From Alcaligenes endophyticus (GTDB lineage Bacteria; Pseudomonadota; Gammaproteobacteria; Burkholderiales; Burkholderiaceae_B), in assembly GCF_026344035.1 (NCBI RefSeq), contig NZ_JAPKND010000001.1, forward strand, positions 620,001-684,000: 64,000 nt of DNA, in the 5' to 3' direction. The position numbers and the translations under genes were made by a program. This document shows, one piece after another, positions 36,626-44,560 of the stretch; positions within the stretch are counted from its first letter, which is position 1; each line of letters starts with the position of its first letter. The notes beneath the pieces were generated by a model that did no database searches, had not been told where the DNA came from, and was given only the letters and a program-made list of their open reading frames with translations.

Positions 36626-37338
36626 CCTGTCTTCTCCTTGTCTAGCTGGCTTTGCATCACCGCCAGAACGTTTTTTCCAGTACGTTCGATATGTGTTCTG
36701 AGGATCTCGCTGGCCCGCTCCGCATTGCGTGCGTAGGCGGCCTCGTACAGTTGCTCATGCTCTTGCGTCACGCGATGATCGGGCTCGCGATTGCGTAGGC
36801 ACACACGCCGGTAGCGGTCCGACATTTGGTGCAAGATGTGGCAAAAGCGGATCAATAAAGGCGAATGACAGGCGCTGATAAGCGTCTCGTGAAATACGTG
36901 ATGCCGCTCTTCCCAGCTTCCTACCTCCTCAGAAGCCCAACGCCTGCTCTCGAAGTTTTGTAAGCGTTTAAAGGCCGCCATTAAACTCAGCTCCCAGGCT
37001 TCATCCCCTAAGCGTATCGACTCTTGTAACGCCTTAATTTCTAAATCAATGCGGATTTTTTGCAGATCCATGAACTCTTCTAGGCATAAGGGTGCTACTC
37101 GGTAGCCCCTCTGCCCATTGGCTACTAAGAATCCTTCGGCTACCAAATGGGAGAGCCCTTCTCGGATAGGACTAAGACTTAAATTGAAGCTTTTTTTCAA
37201 TTCGTCTAGTTGCACCCTAGAGTTGGGAGCGCGACTGCCTGCGATAATCTGGGCACGTAAGCCCTCGACAAAGTCTGTCGTTGCACGTGCCGTTACCGAC
37301 TCATTTGTATTCAGAAATGCGCCGCTTAAATCCACCAT
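36622..37338 (-). CDS. GntR-family regulator (FCD domain)
   Basis: A 238-aa regulator of the FadR/FCD subgroup. The N-terminal winged helix is seen in ELKKSFNLSLSPIREGLSHLV (about 46-66) and GFLVANGQRGYRVAPL. The C-terminal helical FCD effector domain has RIDLEIKALQESI near 95-107 and the metal-type HETLISACHSPLL near 148-160, with a later His pair. It is embedded in the operon, coupled to the dioxygenase gene by ATGA, so it probably regulates its own operon. The two 16-bp direct repeats at 38421-38473 upstream of the first gene are candidate binding sites. Confidence 0.9.
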   Translation of the reverse strand: MVDLSGAFLNTNESVTARATTDFVEGLRAQIIAGSRAPNSRVQLDELKKSFNLSLSPIREGLSHLVAEGFLVANGQRGYRVAPLCLEEFMDLQKIRIDLEIKALQESIRLGDEAWELSLMAAFKRLQNFESRRWASEEVGSWEERHHVFHETLISACHSPLLIRFCHILHQMSDRYRRVCLRNREPDHRVTQEHEQLYEAAYARNAERASEILRTHIERTGKNVLAVMQSQLDKEKTG

Positions 37339-37368
37339 TGGTAACCTTTTAAATAGTCAATTTGCCGT

Positions 37369-38349
37369 CTAATTGTCGAGCAAAATTTTTCGCTTCTCTA
37401 TAATGTCCTTTAAGCGCACCGAATCTTGTTCCAATAAGGTCGAAAACTCTTCGGGCGTACGGAACGAAATCACTTCACCCCGATCCAAAAAGGTCTTAAT
37501 CACCTCGGGGTTACTCAACTGCTCAGCAAAAGCAGCTGACAGCTTATCTACCGCGCTTTTAGGCATCCCCTTAGGGCCCACCACACCAATCCAAGCCACC
37601 ATTTCGTAGTCAGGCAAAACCGAGGCTAGTGCTGGTACGCCTGGCAATTGAGCAATGGGTTCTTTGGTAGTGACCCCCAATGCCTTAAGTTTGCCATCGA
37701 TAATGTGCGGCAGGGCAACGTTTGCACTGGTTAATAACAAATCTAATTCACCGCCCAGCATGGCTACGACGGAAGCTGCCGCCCCTTGATACGGAACATG
37801 AATCATTTCTGCGCCCAAGCGATCGCTAAGATCTTCACCCGCCAAATGAGCGGTAGACCCAATTCCCCAACTGCCGTATGTCAATGGCTGCTTGCTGTCT
37901 TTAATCCACGCGAATGCCTCTTCTAAGGTATTAACCGGCGCATCCGGCTTGGCGAGTAACACTAAGGGGGAAACCAACAACGTGCCCACGGGCTCAAAAT
38001 CACTAACCTCGTAAGGCACTGATTTTAAAAGGTAAGGGTTGGCAATTAAGGTGTCTGTTGCGATAGCAATGGTGTAACCATCAGCAGGAGCCCGAGCAGT
38101 GGTTTGCATACCAATCACCGTGGCTCCACCTGCCCTGTTTTCAACGACGAAAGACTGCCCCTGAAGAAAGTCCTTCATCTGCGTAGACAAATAACGCGCC
38201 GTAAAGTCAGTACCACCACCTGGTGAGTAGGGAACGATCCATCGTATAGGACGCTCAGGGTAAGCCTGATCAGCCGCAGCCTGACCCACTCCAGTAAAAA
38301 ACAATGTCAATGCTGCGGCAGCGTTGACTAACTTTTTCAAACTACTCAT
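37369..38349 (-). CDS. Bug-family periplasmic solute receptor
   Basis: Tripartite tricarboxylate transporter family receptor (326 aa). It has a signal peptide MSSLKKLVNAAAALTLFF... cleaved near GQAAA, then the family start YPERPIRWIVPYSPGGGTD (about 29-47) and LIANPYLLKSVPY, GIGSTAHLAGEDL and VPYQGAAASVVAMLGGELDL. The ATG at 38349 follows GGAGA by 6 bp. No TctA/TctB membrane genes are nearby, so it is an orphan receptor as is common in Burkholderiales. As first gene of the catabolic operon it probably captures the aromatic acid or a breakdown product, but the ligand is unknown. Confidence 0.92.
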   Translation of the reverse strand: MSSLKKLVNAAAALTLFFTGVGQAAADQAYPERPIRWIVPYSPGGGTDFTARYLSTQMKDFLQGQSFVVENRAGGATVIGMQTTARAPADGYTIAIATDTLIANPYLLKSVPYEVSDFEPVGTLLVSPLVLLAKPDAPVNTLEEAFAWIKDSKQPLTYGSWGIGSTAHLAGEDLSDRLGAEMIHVPYQGAAASVVAMLGGELDLLLTSANVALPHIIDGKLKALGVTTKEPIAQLPGVPALASVLPDYEMVAWIGVVGPKGMPKSAVDKLSAAFAEQLSNPEVIKTFLDRGEVISFRTPEEFSTLLEQDSVRLKDIIEKRKILLDN

Positions 38350-38420
38350 TGAATGTCTCCATCGCACCGATTACCTCAGCGCTTCTTTGTTAGCACCTAA
38401 AACAAACCATGTATTTAATT

Positions 38421-38473
38421 ACATCATACATAATTATTAATGTAGCACCAAAGGAAAACATCATACGTAATTA
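38421..38473. promoter_or_regulatory. Pair of 16-bp direct repeats, candidate GntR operators
   Basis: ACATCATACATAATTA at 38421-38436 recurs as ACATCATACGTAATTA at 38458-38473, one mismatch, 37 bp apart. They lie in the divergent region between the catabolic operon and the deaminase gene, 70-125 bp upstream of the operon's first start codon. The operon's own GntR regulator is the natural candidate to bind them. Confidence 0.5.
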
Positions 38474-38576
38474 CCCTGAGCGCATGACATACTTTGCTAG
38501 TAAGCTAATTACTTCTACACTTATTACTCAGCCCAAGGAAGGCAGCCGCCGCTATCTTGGTATAAGGACCTACACC

Positions 38577-39023
38577 ATGAAAACTGATCGCGACTTTTTA
38601 CTTGTAGCCCTAGAGCAAGCCCGCTTAGGCGTCGCCGAAGGCGGCATGCCTTTTGGGTCTGCTTTGGTAGACGGTGGGGTGGTGGTAGCAAAAGGGCGTA
38701 ATCGTCAGCTACAAGATGGCGAGTATTTCTCGCATGCAGAAACCAATTGTTTGGCCCCCTATTTGAAACGCCCCTTGCCAGCAGGCAATCAGGCTGTTCT
38801 CTATGCCACTGAAGCCCCCTGCCCCATGTGCGCCGGTGCAGCCCTTATTAGCGGCATACGAAAAATTGTCGTCGGCGAAAACCAGCACTACGCAGGCGCT
38901 GTCGACTGGCTACGTCAAGAAGGGGTGGACGTCACCATTTTGAATGACCAAGACTGCATCGACTTAGTCTCTGACTTCAAAGCAACATTTCCGGAAAAGT
39001 GGGAGACGTTTAGTGCGGGTTAG
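38577..39023 (+). CDS. Zinc-dependent nucleoside/cytosine deaminase
   Basis: A 148-aa deaminase of the CMP/dCMP-type superfamily. The zinc and catalytic motifs are HAETN (about 53-57) and PCPMCAGA (about 81-88). General resemblance is to cytosine/guanine deaminases, and the true base or nucleoside is not certain. The ATG at 38577 is chosen because AAGGA lies 8 bp before it; the longer open frame from 38409 runs through the operator repeats and is not coding. The last 122 bp of this gene recur at 40700-40821, with an AT-rich insert between, so this 3' end probably came with the inserted element. Confidence 0.88.
   Translation: MKTDRDFLLVALEQARLGVAEGGMPFGSALVDGGVVVAKGRNRQLQDGEYFSHAETNCLAPYLKRPLPAGNQAVLYATEAPCPMCAGAALISGIRKIVVGENQHYAGAVDWLRQEGVDVTILNDQDCIDLVSDFKATFPEKWETFSAG
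38901..39022 (+). repeat. Left copy of a 122-bp direct repeat (deaminase 3' end)
   Basis: This stretch, from GTCGACTGGCTACG to the GCGGGTTA at the stop, matches 40700-40821 at 113 of 122 positions by my count. The longest identical run is 32 bp near the end. Both copies keep the same reading frame and stop. It is the functional 3' end of the deaminase gene. Confidence 0.9.
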
Positions 39024-39068
39024 GGTGTAGTAGATGACGACTAGGAGTCCGATCCCAGCGCTTCCCCA

Positions 39069-40241
39069 CTAATCACTGATATTACGCAAGAGAAAGTCAT
39101 CAAAGAGAGGAACAGTAAAAGCAACTTCCCCATACGAAGGGCTATATATCATGCCTTTTTTTATTATTGACGACCTAATTAAGCTTAACGATTTTATATT
39201 TGATTGCATAGCCTTGGCCACATCCACTGACTTATAAGGGGCTTCACCTAATGAAGCCATAGCTCTTACATACTCTTTTTCTCTGGCTGTTAACCTGTCT
39301 AAGCGAACGTTAAAAAAACCATTATCCAGACTATTAAATACAGCCTCAGAGGCACTTTCAGCATCACTTTTTGATATTTCCTTAGCGTGTTCTGCTTGAT
39401 TCCATACCTCAGACCCCCACTCTTGAATAAAGTATGGGTATCCTTTTGTTTTTTTATATATAAATGAAAGGGCGTCTAAAGATATTGACTCTTTTAAATT
39501 AAAAATGGGAGTTGAAATCGCAGAATACGCCTCTTTTTCTGTTAATGCTCCGACCTTAGGATACGAAAATAGTCGTTCTGCATATGATTTTGCATCACCT
39601 GACATAGCGGCAAGTTGAGGCAGTCCAGCCCCAAAAAATACTATGGGATAAATTTTCTGGTTGCAACGATGCAATGCAACAATAAGCGCAGACAAGTCTT
39701 TCTCTGATAAATATTGAACTTCATCTATCAAAATAGTCCAAGCAACTCCAGTATTTTTTAATAGCTCCCCAATGGTTAGGAAAAGCTCAGCCAAATCGGA
39801 CTCAAGCCTACCGCTATCAGCAGCACCAATCTCTGCTTCAACATTTATGCTTAAATCACCATAAGTAAAATTAAAATTAGATAAAAATGACTTAAAAACC
39901 CCCCAAGCTTTAGAAATGTAATGTTTCGCAGCTTCTAAACCAGATAGCTTTTTTAGTAGTTGCTGCACCTGGAGGTTGAGAGATTCTATTAAATCTATTT
40001 TCTCATCTGCTTCTATGTAGCTTGTGTAATGCCCATGTGTTTTTGCGATTTCTTCTATCTTATTTAAAAGCACAGTCTTTCCAACGCCCCTTAGCCCTAA
40101 AAGCATCTGAGATCGCGGCTGGTTTCCTGCGTTAGCCCTTTGTATAGCGATAGTAGCGTTGTTAACTACTTCATCCCGGCCTGCTAGCTCTGGAGGCTTC
40201 GTTCCGGCACCTGGCGTAAAAGGGTTAGATACGGGATTCAT
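39069..40241 (-). CDS. AAA+ ATPase (Orc/Cdc6-like or STAND-related) of an inserted element
   Basis: A 390-aa ATP-binding protein. The Walker A motif is GLRGVGKT (about 49-56), Walker B is ILIDEVQYL (about 167-175), and a sensor-like FFGAGLPQLAAMSGDAKSYAERLF follows near 196-219. The C-terminal region from about 300 looks like a winged helix (LTAREKEYVRAMASLGEAPY, then SIIKKGMIYSP). This general form is seen in ATPases on mobile islands and in helix-turn-helix-linked AAA proteins. It is AT-rich relative to its neighbours and is the only gene between the two copies of the deaminase 3' end. No integrase or transposase is present. A role in target choice, replication or defence is inference. Confidence 0.8.
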   Translation of the reverse strand: MNPVSNPFTPGAGTKPPELAGRDEVVNNATIAIQRANAGNQPRSQMLLGLRGVGKTVLLNKIEEIAKTHGHYTSYIEADEKIDLIESLNLQVQQLLKKLSGLEAAKHYISKAWGVFKSFLSNFNFTYGDLSINVEAEIGAADSGRLESDLAELFLTIGELLKNTGVAWTILIDEVQYLSEKDLSALIVALHRCNQKIYPIVFFGAGLPQLAAMSGDAKSYAERLFSYPKVGALTEKEAYSAISTPIFNLKESISLDALSFIYKKTKGYPYFIQEWGSEVWNQAEHAKEISKSDAESASEAVFNSLDNGFFNVRLDRLTAREKEYVRAMASLGEAPYKSVDVAKAMQSNIKSLSLIRSSIIKKGMIYSPSYGEVAFTVPLFDDFLLRNISD

Positions 40242-40438
40242 TTAACTACTCCATAGCGCAAATTTGTTGATACCAAAAAATTAGTGCTTTCGCTCTAGCG
40301 AGAACACTACCTAGTGTCAGCGTACCTTCTTACTTAGCCGTAAGTTATAAATTATCACTCCGCTCTATCTATTAGGTGCTATCTACTGTCCTCTTTGCTA
40401 GGACTAAATTGTCGCCACTCTCCTAGAAAGCTAAACAG
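40242..40438. other. Upstream region of the ATPase gene
   Basis: About 200 bp without a gene, presumably the ATPase promoter. No clear -35/-10 pair stands out. Together with the repeat array and the stretch 40499-40699 it forms about 460 bp of non-coding element sequence. Confidence 0.35.
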
Positions 40439-40697
40439 TTCTGTAAATTTCTATGGAGTTCTGTGAAGTTCTATGTGGTTCTATGCTGTTCTTTGGCTAT
40501 GTGATGCCGTCTCATAACTCTACTGTAAAAAGACTACTGGTTATCCTCAACACAAACAAACGACTTCTTTTAAATTCTTTATAACTATATATAGTTCTAT
40601 ATATATCTTTCTCTTAATGAGTCGCGATGGCCGCTCGCGGTACGCCAAGCGAGTCGGATCCATGAAGTTCTGTTCCATTCTTTGCTGCTCTTTAACT
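40439..40697. repeat. Three clusters of 10-bp-phased TTCT repeats
   Basis: Six consecutive 10-bp units of the form TTCTRTGNNG fill 40439-40498 (for example TTCTATGGAG, TTCTGTGAAG, TTCTATGTGG). A second, looser cluster has TTCT at 40565, 40575 and 40595. A third at 40668-40697 reads TTCTGTTCCA, TTCTTTGCTG, CTCTTTAACT and abuts the repeated deaminase tail. Ten-base spacing places all units on one face of the helix, so they look like an array for cooperative protein binding, upstream of the ATPase gene. Confidence 0.75.
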
Positions 40698-40699
40698 AA

Positions 40700-40821
40700 G
40701 TCGACTGGCTACGCCAGAAAGGGGTGTACGTTACCATTTTGAACGACCAAGACTGCATCGACTTAGTCACGGACTTCAAAGCAACATTTCCGGAAAAGTG
40801 GGATACGTTTAGTGCGGGTTA
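40700..40821 (+). pseudogene. Displaced 3' end of the deaminase gene (right repeat copy)
   Basis: A 122-bp fragment whose frame reads VDWLRQKGVYVTILNDQD and ends FSAG then a stop, matching the C-terminus of the deaminase with about nine base differences, several silent. A TAA lies right in front of the match, so it has no start and cannot make the enzyme. It is best explained as the original gene end, displaced when an element integrated inside the gene and supplied a replacement 3' end at 38901-39022. Confidence 0.8.
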
Positions 40822-40862
40822 AAAACCGATAGACTGCTAATGAAGCGAATAATTAACGCTTT

Positions 40863-41660
40863 TTAATGTTCACTGAGCTCTTCAGAAATACGGGTAGCCT
40901 CATTCTTGAGCATGGCCGCGACTTCTCGGCGTCGACTCAACTGCATTCTCCCTACGCTTGCTGCGATGCTCAGGGCGGCCACAGGCTGTTTAGCCAAATA
41001 AATCGTCACCCCTATGCCACACATACCCTTTAATAAGTGCCCAGGGTTGAAGGCATAGCCGCACTCGCGCGTTTCGGTGATGGCCTGAAGCAAGAGCTCC
41101 AATGTAACGCCGGGGTAAGAGGATAGCCGATAACTATTTCGTCGTAATACATTCTGAACCTCTTCATCTGACAACGCTGCTAATAAGGCCAACGCCCCTG
41201 AGCCAACGCCTAAAGGACGCCGGGTACCAATACTTTGGGTTAAGGCTTTGACCGGAAAAGCACCTTCGCGTCTGTCAATACATACCGCGTCTAAGCCGCT
41301 ACGTATAGTCAACATCACCGTATCGCCCGTAGCAACGGCGAGTCTTTGCAAGCTAGTCTGTGTAATGGCTCTTATATCTAGTCGATTAGCTGCTCGCTCG
41401 CCCATTGATAAGAACTCTAACCCCAAATAATACATGCGACTGCCTGCCGCTTGCTCGACAAATCCACTTACCACTAAAGATTTAAGCAGGCGATGCAAGG
41501 TGCCTTTACTCAGACCGCTCTGAGCCTGTAAGTCGGAAAACCGCATCCCTGTCGATGATACGTTGAACGACAAAATATGCAGTATCTCAAGCGCTCTACT
41601 AACGCTTTGCACGGTATCCGAACTGCTTAATTCACTGCGCTTAACGAGCTGCTTTCCCAT
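40863..41660 (-). CDS. IclR-family regulator
   Basis: A 265-aa IclR-type regulator. The N-terminal winged helix is clear: ALEILHILSF, then FSDLQAQSGLSKGTLHRLLKS (about 42-62). The effector domain shows RSGLDAVCIDRREGAFPVKA near 123-142, LGVGSGALALLAALSDEEV and the later GYAFNPGHLLKGMCGIGVTI. It is divergent from the acyl-CoA dehydrogenase operon, and two IclR-type palindromes lie between, so it likely controls that operon and itself in response to an acid or acyl ligand. Confidence 0.92.
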   Translation of the reverse strand: MGKQLVKRSELSSSDTVQSVSRALEILHILSFNVSSTGMRFSDLQAQSGLSKGTLHRLLKSLVVSGFVEQAAGSRMYYLGLEFLSMGERAANRLDIRAITQTSLQRLAVATGDTVMLTIRSGLDAVCIDRREGAFPVKALTQSIGTRRPLGVGSGALALLAALSDEEVQNVLRRNSYRLSSYPGVTLELLLQAITETRECGYAFNPGHLLKGMCGIGVTIYLAKQPVAALSIAASVGRMQLSRRREVAAMLKNEATRISEELSEH

Positions 41661-41678
41661 ACTGCCTCCTCTCCCCCG

Positions 41679-41714
41679 TTCTGCCTTGCGGGACTATATT
41701 TCCGTCTTGCGGAA
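41679..41714. promoter_or_regulatory. Two IclR-type operator candidates
   Basis: TTCCGTCTTGCGGAA at 41700-41714 has perfect 5-bp arms around 5 bp. TTCTGCCTTGCGGGA at 41679-41693 is an imperfect copy. Their centres are 21 bp apart, two helical turns, which fits paired IclR dimers between the divergent genes. Confidence 0.65.
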
Positions 41715-41796
41715 CTTTTTCGTGTAATTGATAAGTTTATCCTACTGTCCTAGTAGAGTCTAAAGCAGCTTAACTTAGGCAAGGCCGGGACGCAAA

Positions 41797-42984
41797 ATGA
41801 ACCACGCAAGCAACGAAACATATAGCTGGAGCCATCAATTGTGGGGCGATAGGGTTAGCCCAAAATTCCTTAACGACTTAAGAGAGGCGGTCAGCCAAGA
41901 CGTCATACCTTTTGCGGAGCTTATTGATCGCGACGACCTGTATCCCTTAGAGTCGGTCAAGCGGTTGGCCCGAAAAGGCTACACCTCCCTACTTCTGGAT
42001 GAGCAATGGGGTGGCCAAAAAGCTAGTTTCCAAGAGTGCACTGCATTGTTTGAGGAGGCCTCTTATGCTAGCGCTGCGGTGGGAATCAGTCTAATTACCA
42101 TCTTGCAGGCTCAAACGATCATTAAGCTATTTGGCGCTCCATCATTACAAGAACTGGTTTTACCCCAATTCAAACAGGGCTTGATCACTTCGTATGCTTT
42201 AACAGAGGCCAATCACGGTAGCGACATTCGACAACTAGATACCAAAGCTTATCGGGTTGCCAACGGATGGCGACTGCAAGGAAGAAAGTCATTTATCACT
42301 TCTGGCTCTGCAGCGGAGGCCTATATTATTTTGGCGCAAACTCCCGTTGGCGTTTCGACGTTTTTTGTACCTGCTCAGCTACCTGGAATTTCCACTGAAG
42401 AGGGAAAAAACGCGAGCACTTTTGGGCTGCGTAACGGCCCACATGTTGATTTAATTTTAGATGAAGTCATTGTTCCAGAAGATCATTTGATTGGCACCGA
42501 GGGTAAAGGGATACGGCAAGCTCTGACCACCCTTGATTTCTCTAGGACGGTAGCCGGTGCTATTAGCATCGGCATCGCTCGCGCAGCTTTTGACCACGCG
42601 CTACGCTTTGCGGCAGCACGAAAAGCATTTGATCAACATGTACTCGATTTTCAAGGTATCCAATGGTATTTCGCCGACATGATGAGCCACATAGACGCAG
42701 CCCGCCTACTTGTTTACGAGGCGGCAAACGCTCTGGACCAGCATAAAGACATAGATAGGTGGTCCAGCCAAGCTAAGTTGCTAGCCAGCCAAGTTGCTAC
42801 GCGCTGCGCAGAAAAAGCCATACAAATTTGTGGTGCTTACGGCGTTACCGAAAATGCGCCATTAGGGCGCTATCTGCGAGATGCGAAAGCCTATGAAATC
42901 GCAGGGGGTTCATCTGAAATTTTAAAAAACACACTCGGCAAACACTTGATTCAATTTTCAAAGAAAAACCTCGCCACCTATTAA
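41797..42984 (+). CDS. Acyl-CoA dehydrogenase
   Basis: Flavin-dependent acyl-CoA dehydrogenase (395 aa) introducing an alpha,beta double bond into an acyl-CoA, passing electrons to ETF. Family landmarks are YALTEANHGSDIRQLDTKA (about 131-149), GRKSFITSGSAAEAYIILAQ near 160-179 and the catalytic-base region YEIAGGSSEILKNTLGKHL near 366-384 with Glu in YE. The IcGAYGVTENAPLGRYLRDAK motif is also typical. It is the first gene of an operon with an acyl-CoA ligase, cyclase-family protein and Bug receptor. Substrate is unknown; a short or branched/aromatic acyl-CoA is likely. Confidence 0.92.
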   Translation: MNHASNETYSWSHQLWGDRVSPKFLNDLREAVSQDVIPFAELIDRDDLYPLESVKRLARKGYTSLLLDEQWGGQKASFQECTALFEEASYASAAVGISLITILQAQTIIKLFGAPSLQELVLPQFKQGLITSYALTEANHGSDIRQLDTKAYRVANGWRLQGRKSFITSGSAAEAYIILAQTPVGVSTFFVPAQLPGISTEEGKNASTFGLRNGPHVDLILDEVIVPEDHLIGTEGKGIRQALTTLDFSRTVAGAISIGIARAAFDHALRFAAARKAFDQHVLDFQGIQWYFADMMSHIDAARLLVYEAANALDQHKDIDRWSSQAKLLASQVATRCAEKAIQICGAYGVTENAPLGRYLRDAKAYEIAGGSSEILKNTLGKHLIQFSKKNLATY

Positions 42985-43019
42985 ACGTTGAGCATTAACG
43001 ATCCGAAAAGGACTATAAC

Positions 43020-44531
43020 GTGATCACTAATTATTTATATGAGCATGCGACTAAACAAGGCGACAAAGTATTCCTAGTGTATGGGGACACAGAGTTCAGC
43101 TATGCTCAGATGGCTCAGTTGGTATCAACCTTGGCCCTACAGTTGCAAGCAAAAGGTGTTACAGCTGGTAGTCGGGTTGCTTTGTTATGCAGTAATCGCC
43201 CGGCATTTCTAATTAGTTGGTTTGCTATTAACGAGCTAGGGGCGGTTTGTGTACCGCTGAATGTGTCGTTAGTAGGTGATAGCTTGCGCTATATCTTAGG
43301 TCAAAGTGAGGCTAAAACTTTACTCATTGAACCGTCTTTACAACAATTGCGGCTTAATGACCTTCAGCAGTTGAGCACAGACATAGTTACGGTCCTCATC
43401 AACGACTCTATGGAAACCTCCTGCGGTACAACAACACCTTCTGGCCGGGTAGGAGGCCATAGCACCGACCTATTAGCAGCCAACAGCATACTTTACACAT
43501 CTGGTACCACAGGTCTGCCCAAAGGGGCGGTATTGCCCCATCAAGCCTATGTATCTGCTGGCCACGACATGGTGAAATCATTACAACTCACACGGCAAGA
43601 TCGCATCTTGGTATTCCTGCCCCTATTCCATGCGAATCCGCAAATGTACGCGGTCAGCTCCACATTAGTGAGTGGAGCCACCATGATTCTATTACCTCGT
43701 TTTTCAGCCAGCCAGTTTTTTAATGAAGCACGACACTATGAAGCCACCGGCTTTACCTATGTGGGTACAGTGCTATCCATACTAGAAAAACACCACCCTA
43801 CAGCAGAGCACAATCATGGTCTGCGTTGGTGCGTGGGAGGCGGAGCTCCGGCGAGGGTCTGGAATGAAGTCAGTGAGCGCTATGGCATCAATGTGAATGA
43901 GCTATATGGTATGACTGAAACTGGTGGTTGGGTCACGATGAACACCCAAGAACACACCCGAGTAGGCTCAGTGGGCAGGGAGCGTCCGAACATCCGCATT
44001 TGCATTAGAGATGAACACGGCACGCCTGTTGCTATGGGTCAAAAAGGGGAAATTACTGCGTATTCAAAAAAGAAAGGCGTATTTTTTAGCGAATACTGGA
44101 ACAATCCTGAAAGCACAGCGACAACGCTGAAGGATGGATGGTTGTATACCGGCGATCGAGGCTACCTTGACGAGGATGGCTATCTCTACTTTGATGGCCG
44201 TATCAAAGAGCTGATTCGTAGAGGGGGAGAAATGATCGCCCCCACAGAAATTGAACAACAGCTACTCAAACATCCAGCCGTATTGGACTGTGCCGTAATT
44301 GGCGTTGATGACGAAATAATGGGCGAAGAGGTGAAAGCAGTGGTAGTGGTCAACACTCCCGTGCCACCTCAAGAACTACGTTCTTTCTTAGCCGAACGTA
44401 TTGCCGCATTTATGCTTCCTCGCTATTTTTCGTTTATTGACGCTATTCCTAAAACAGAAACACAAAAAGTCAAAAGATATGAGCTATCTGCTTTACAGAC
44501 AGAAGTAATAGATACCGTGGATCCGCGTTAA
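43020..44531 (+). CDS. Acyl-CoA ligase (AMP-forming)
   Basis: ANL-superfamily enzyme (503 aa) that activates a carboxylic acid to its CoA thioester with ATP. The P-loop LYTSGTTGLPKGAVLPH (about 159-175), the A5 motif NELYGMTETGGW near 297-308, TGDRGYLDEDGYLYFDGRIKEL near 378 onward (A7/A8) and the C-terminal lysine of PKTETQKVKRYEL are visible. The GTG start at 43020 follows AAGGA by 7 bp. It lies 35 bp after the dehydrogenase gene. Together they suggest uptake, activation and beta-oxidation-like breakdown of an imported acid; the ligand is not known. Confidence 0.92.
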   Translation: MITNYLYEHATKQGDKVFLVYGDTEFSYAQMAQLVSTLALQLQAKGVTAGSRVALLCSNRPAFLISWFAINELGAVCVPLNVSLVGDSLRYILGQSEAKTLLIEPSLQQLRLNDLQQLSTDIVTVLINDSMETSCGTTTPSGRVGGHSTDLLAANSILYTSGTTGLPKGAVLPHQAYVSAGHDMVKSLQLTRQDRILVFLPLFHANPQMYAVSSTLVSGATMILLPRFSASQFFNEARHYEATGFTYVGTVLSILEKHHPTAEHNHGLRWCVGGGAPARVWNEVSERYGINVNELYGMTETGGWVTMNTQEHTRVGSVGRERPNIRICIRDEHGTPVAMGQKGEITAYSKKKGVFFSEYWNNPESTATTLKDGWLYTGDRGYLDEDGYLYFDGRIKELIRRGGEMIAPTEIEQQLLKHPAVLDCAVIGVDDEIMGEEVKAVVVVNTPVPPQELRSFLAERIAAFMLPRYFSFIDAIPKTETQKVKRYELSALQTEVIDTVDPR

Positions 44532-44560
44532 TTGAAATAGGCTACACACAGGAGACAATG

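Noticed and set aside
38409-38576. N-terminal extension of the deaminase frame
   Set aside because: It covers the direct-repeat operator region; the ATG at 38577 has a good ribosome site and gives the normal family length.
39045-39055. GAGTCCGATCC, similar to GAGTCGGATCC at 40651-40661, as element ends
   Set aside because: Only 11 bp with one mismatch and asymmetric to the 122-bp repeats; chance is likely.
40242-40860. Possible tRNA or att core near the ATPase insert
   Set aside because: No cloverleaf or T-loop signature could be found; the repeats there are not tRNA-like.
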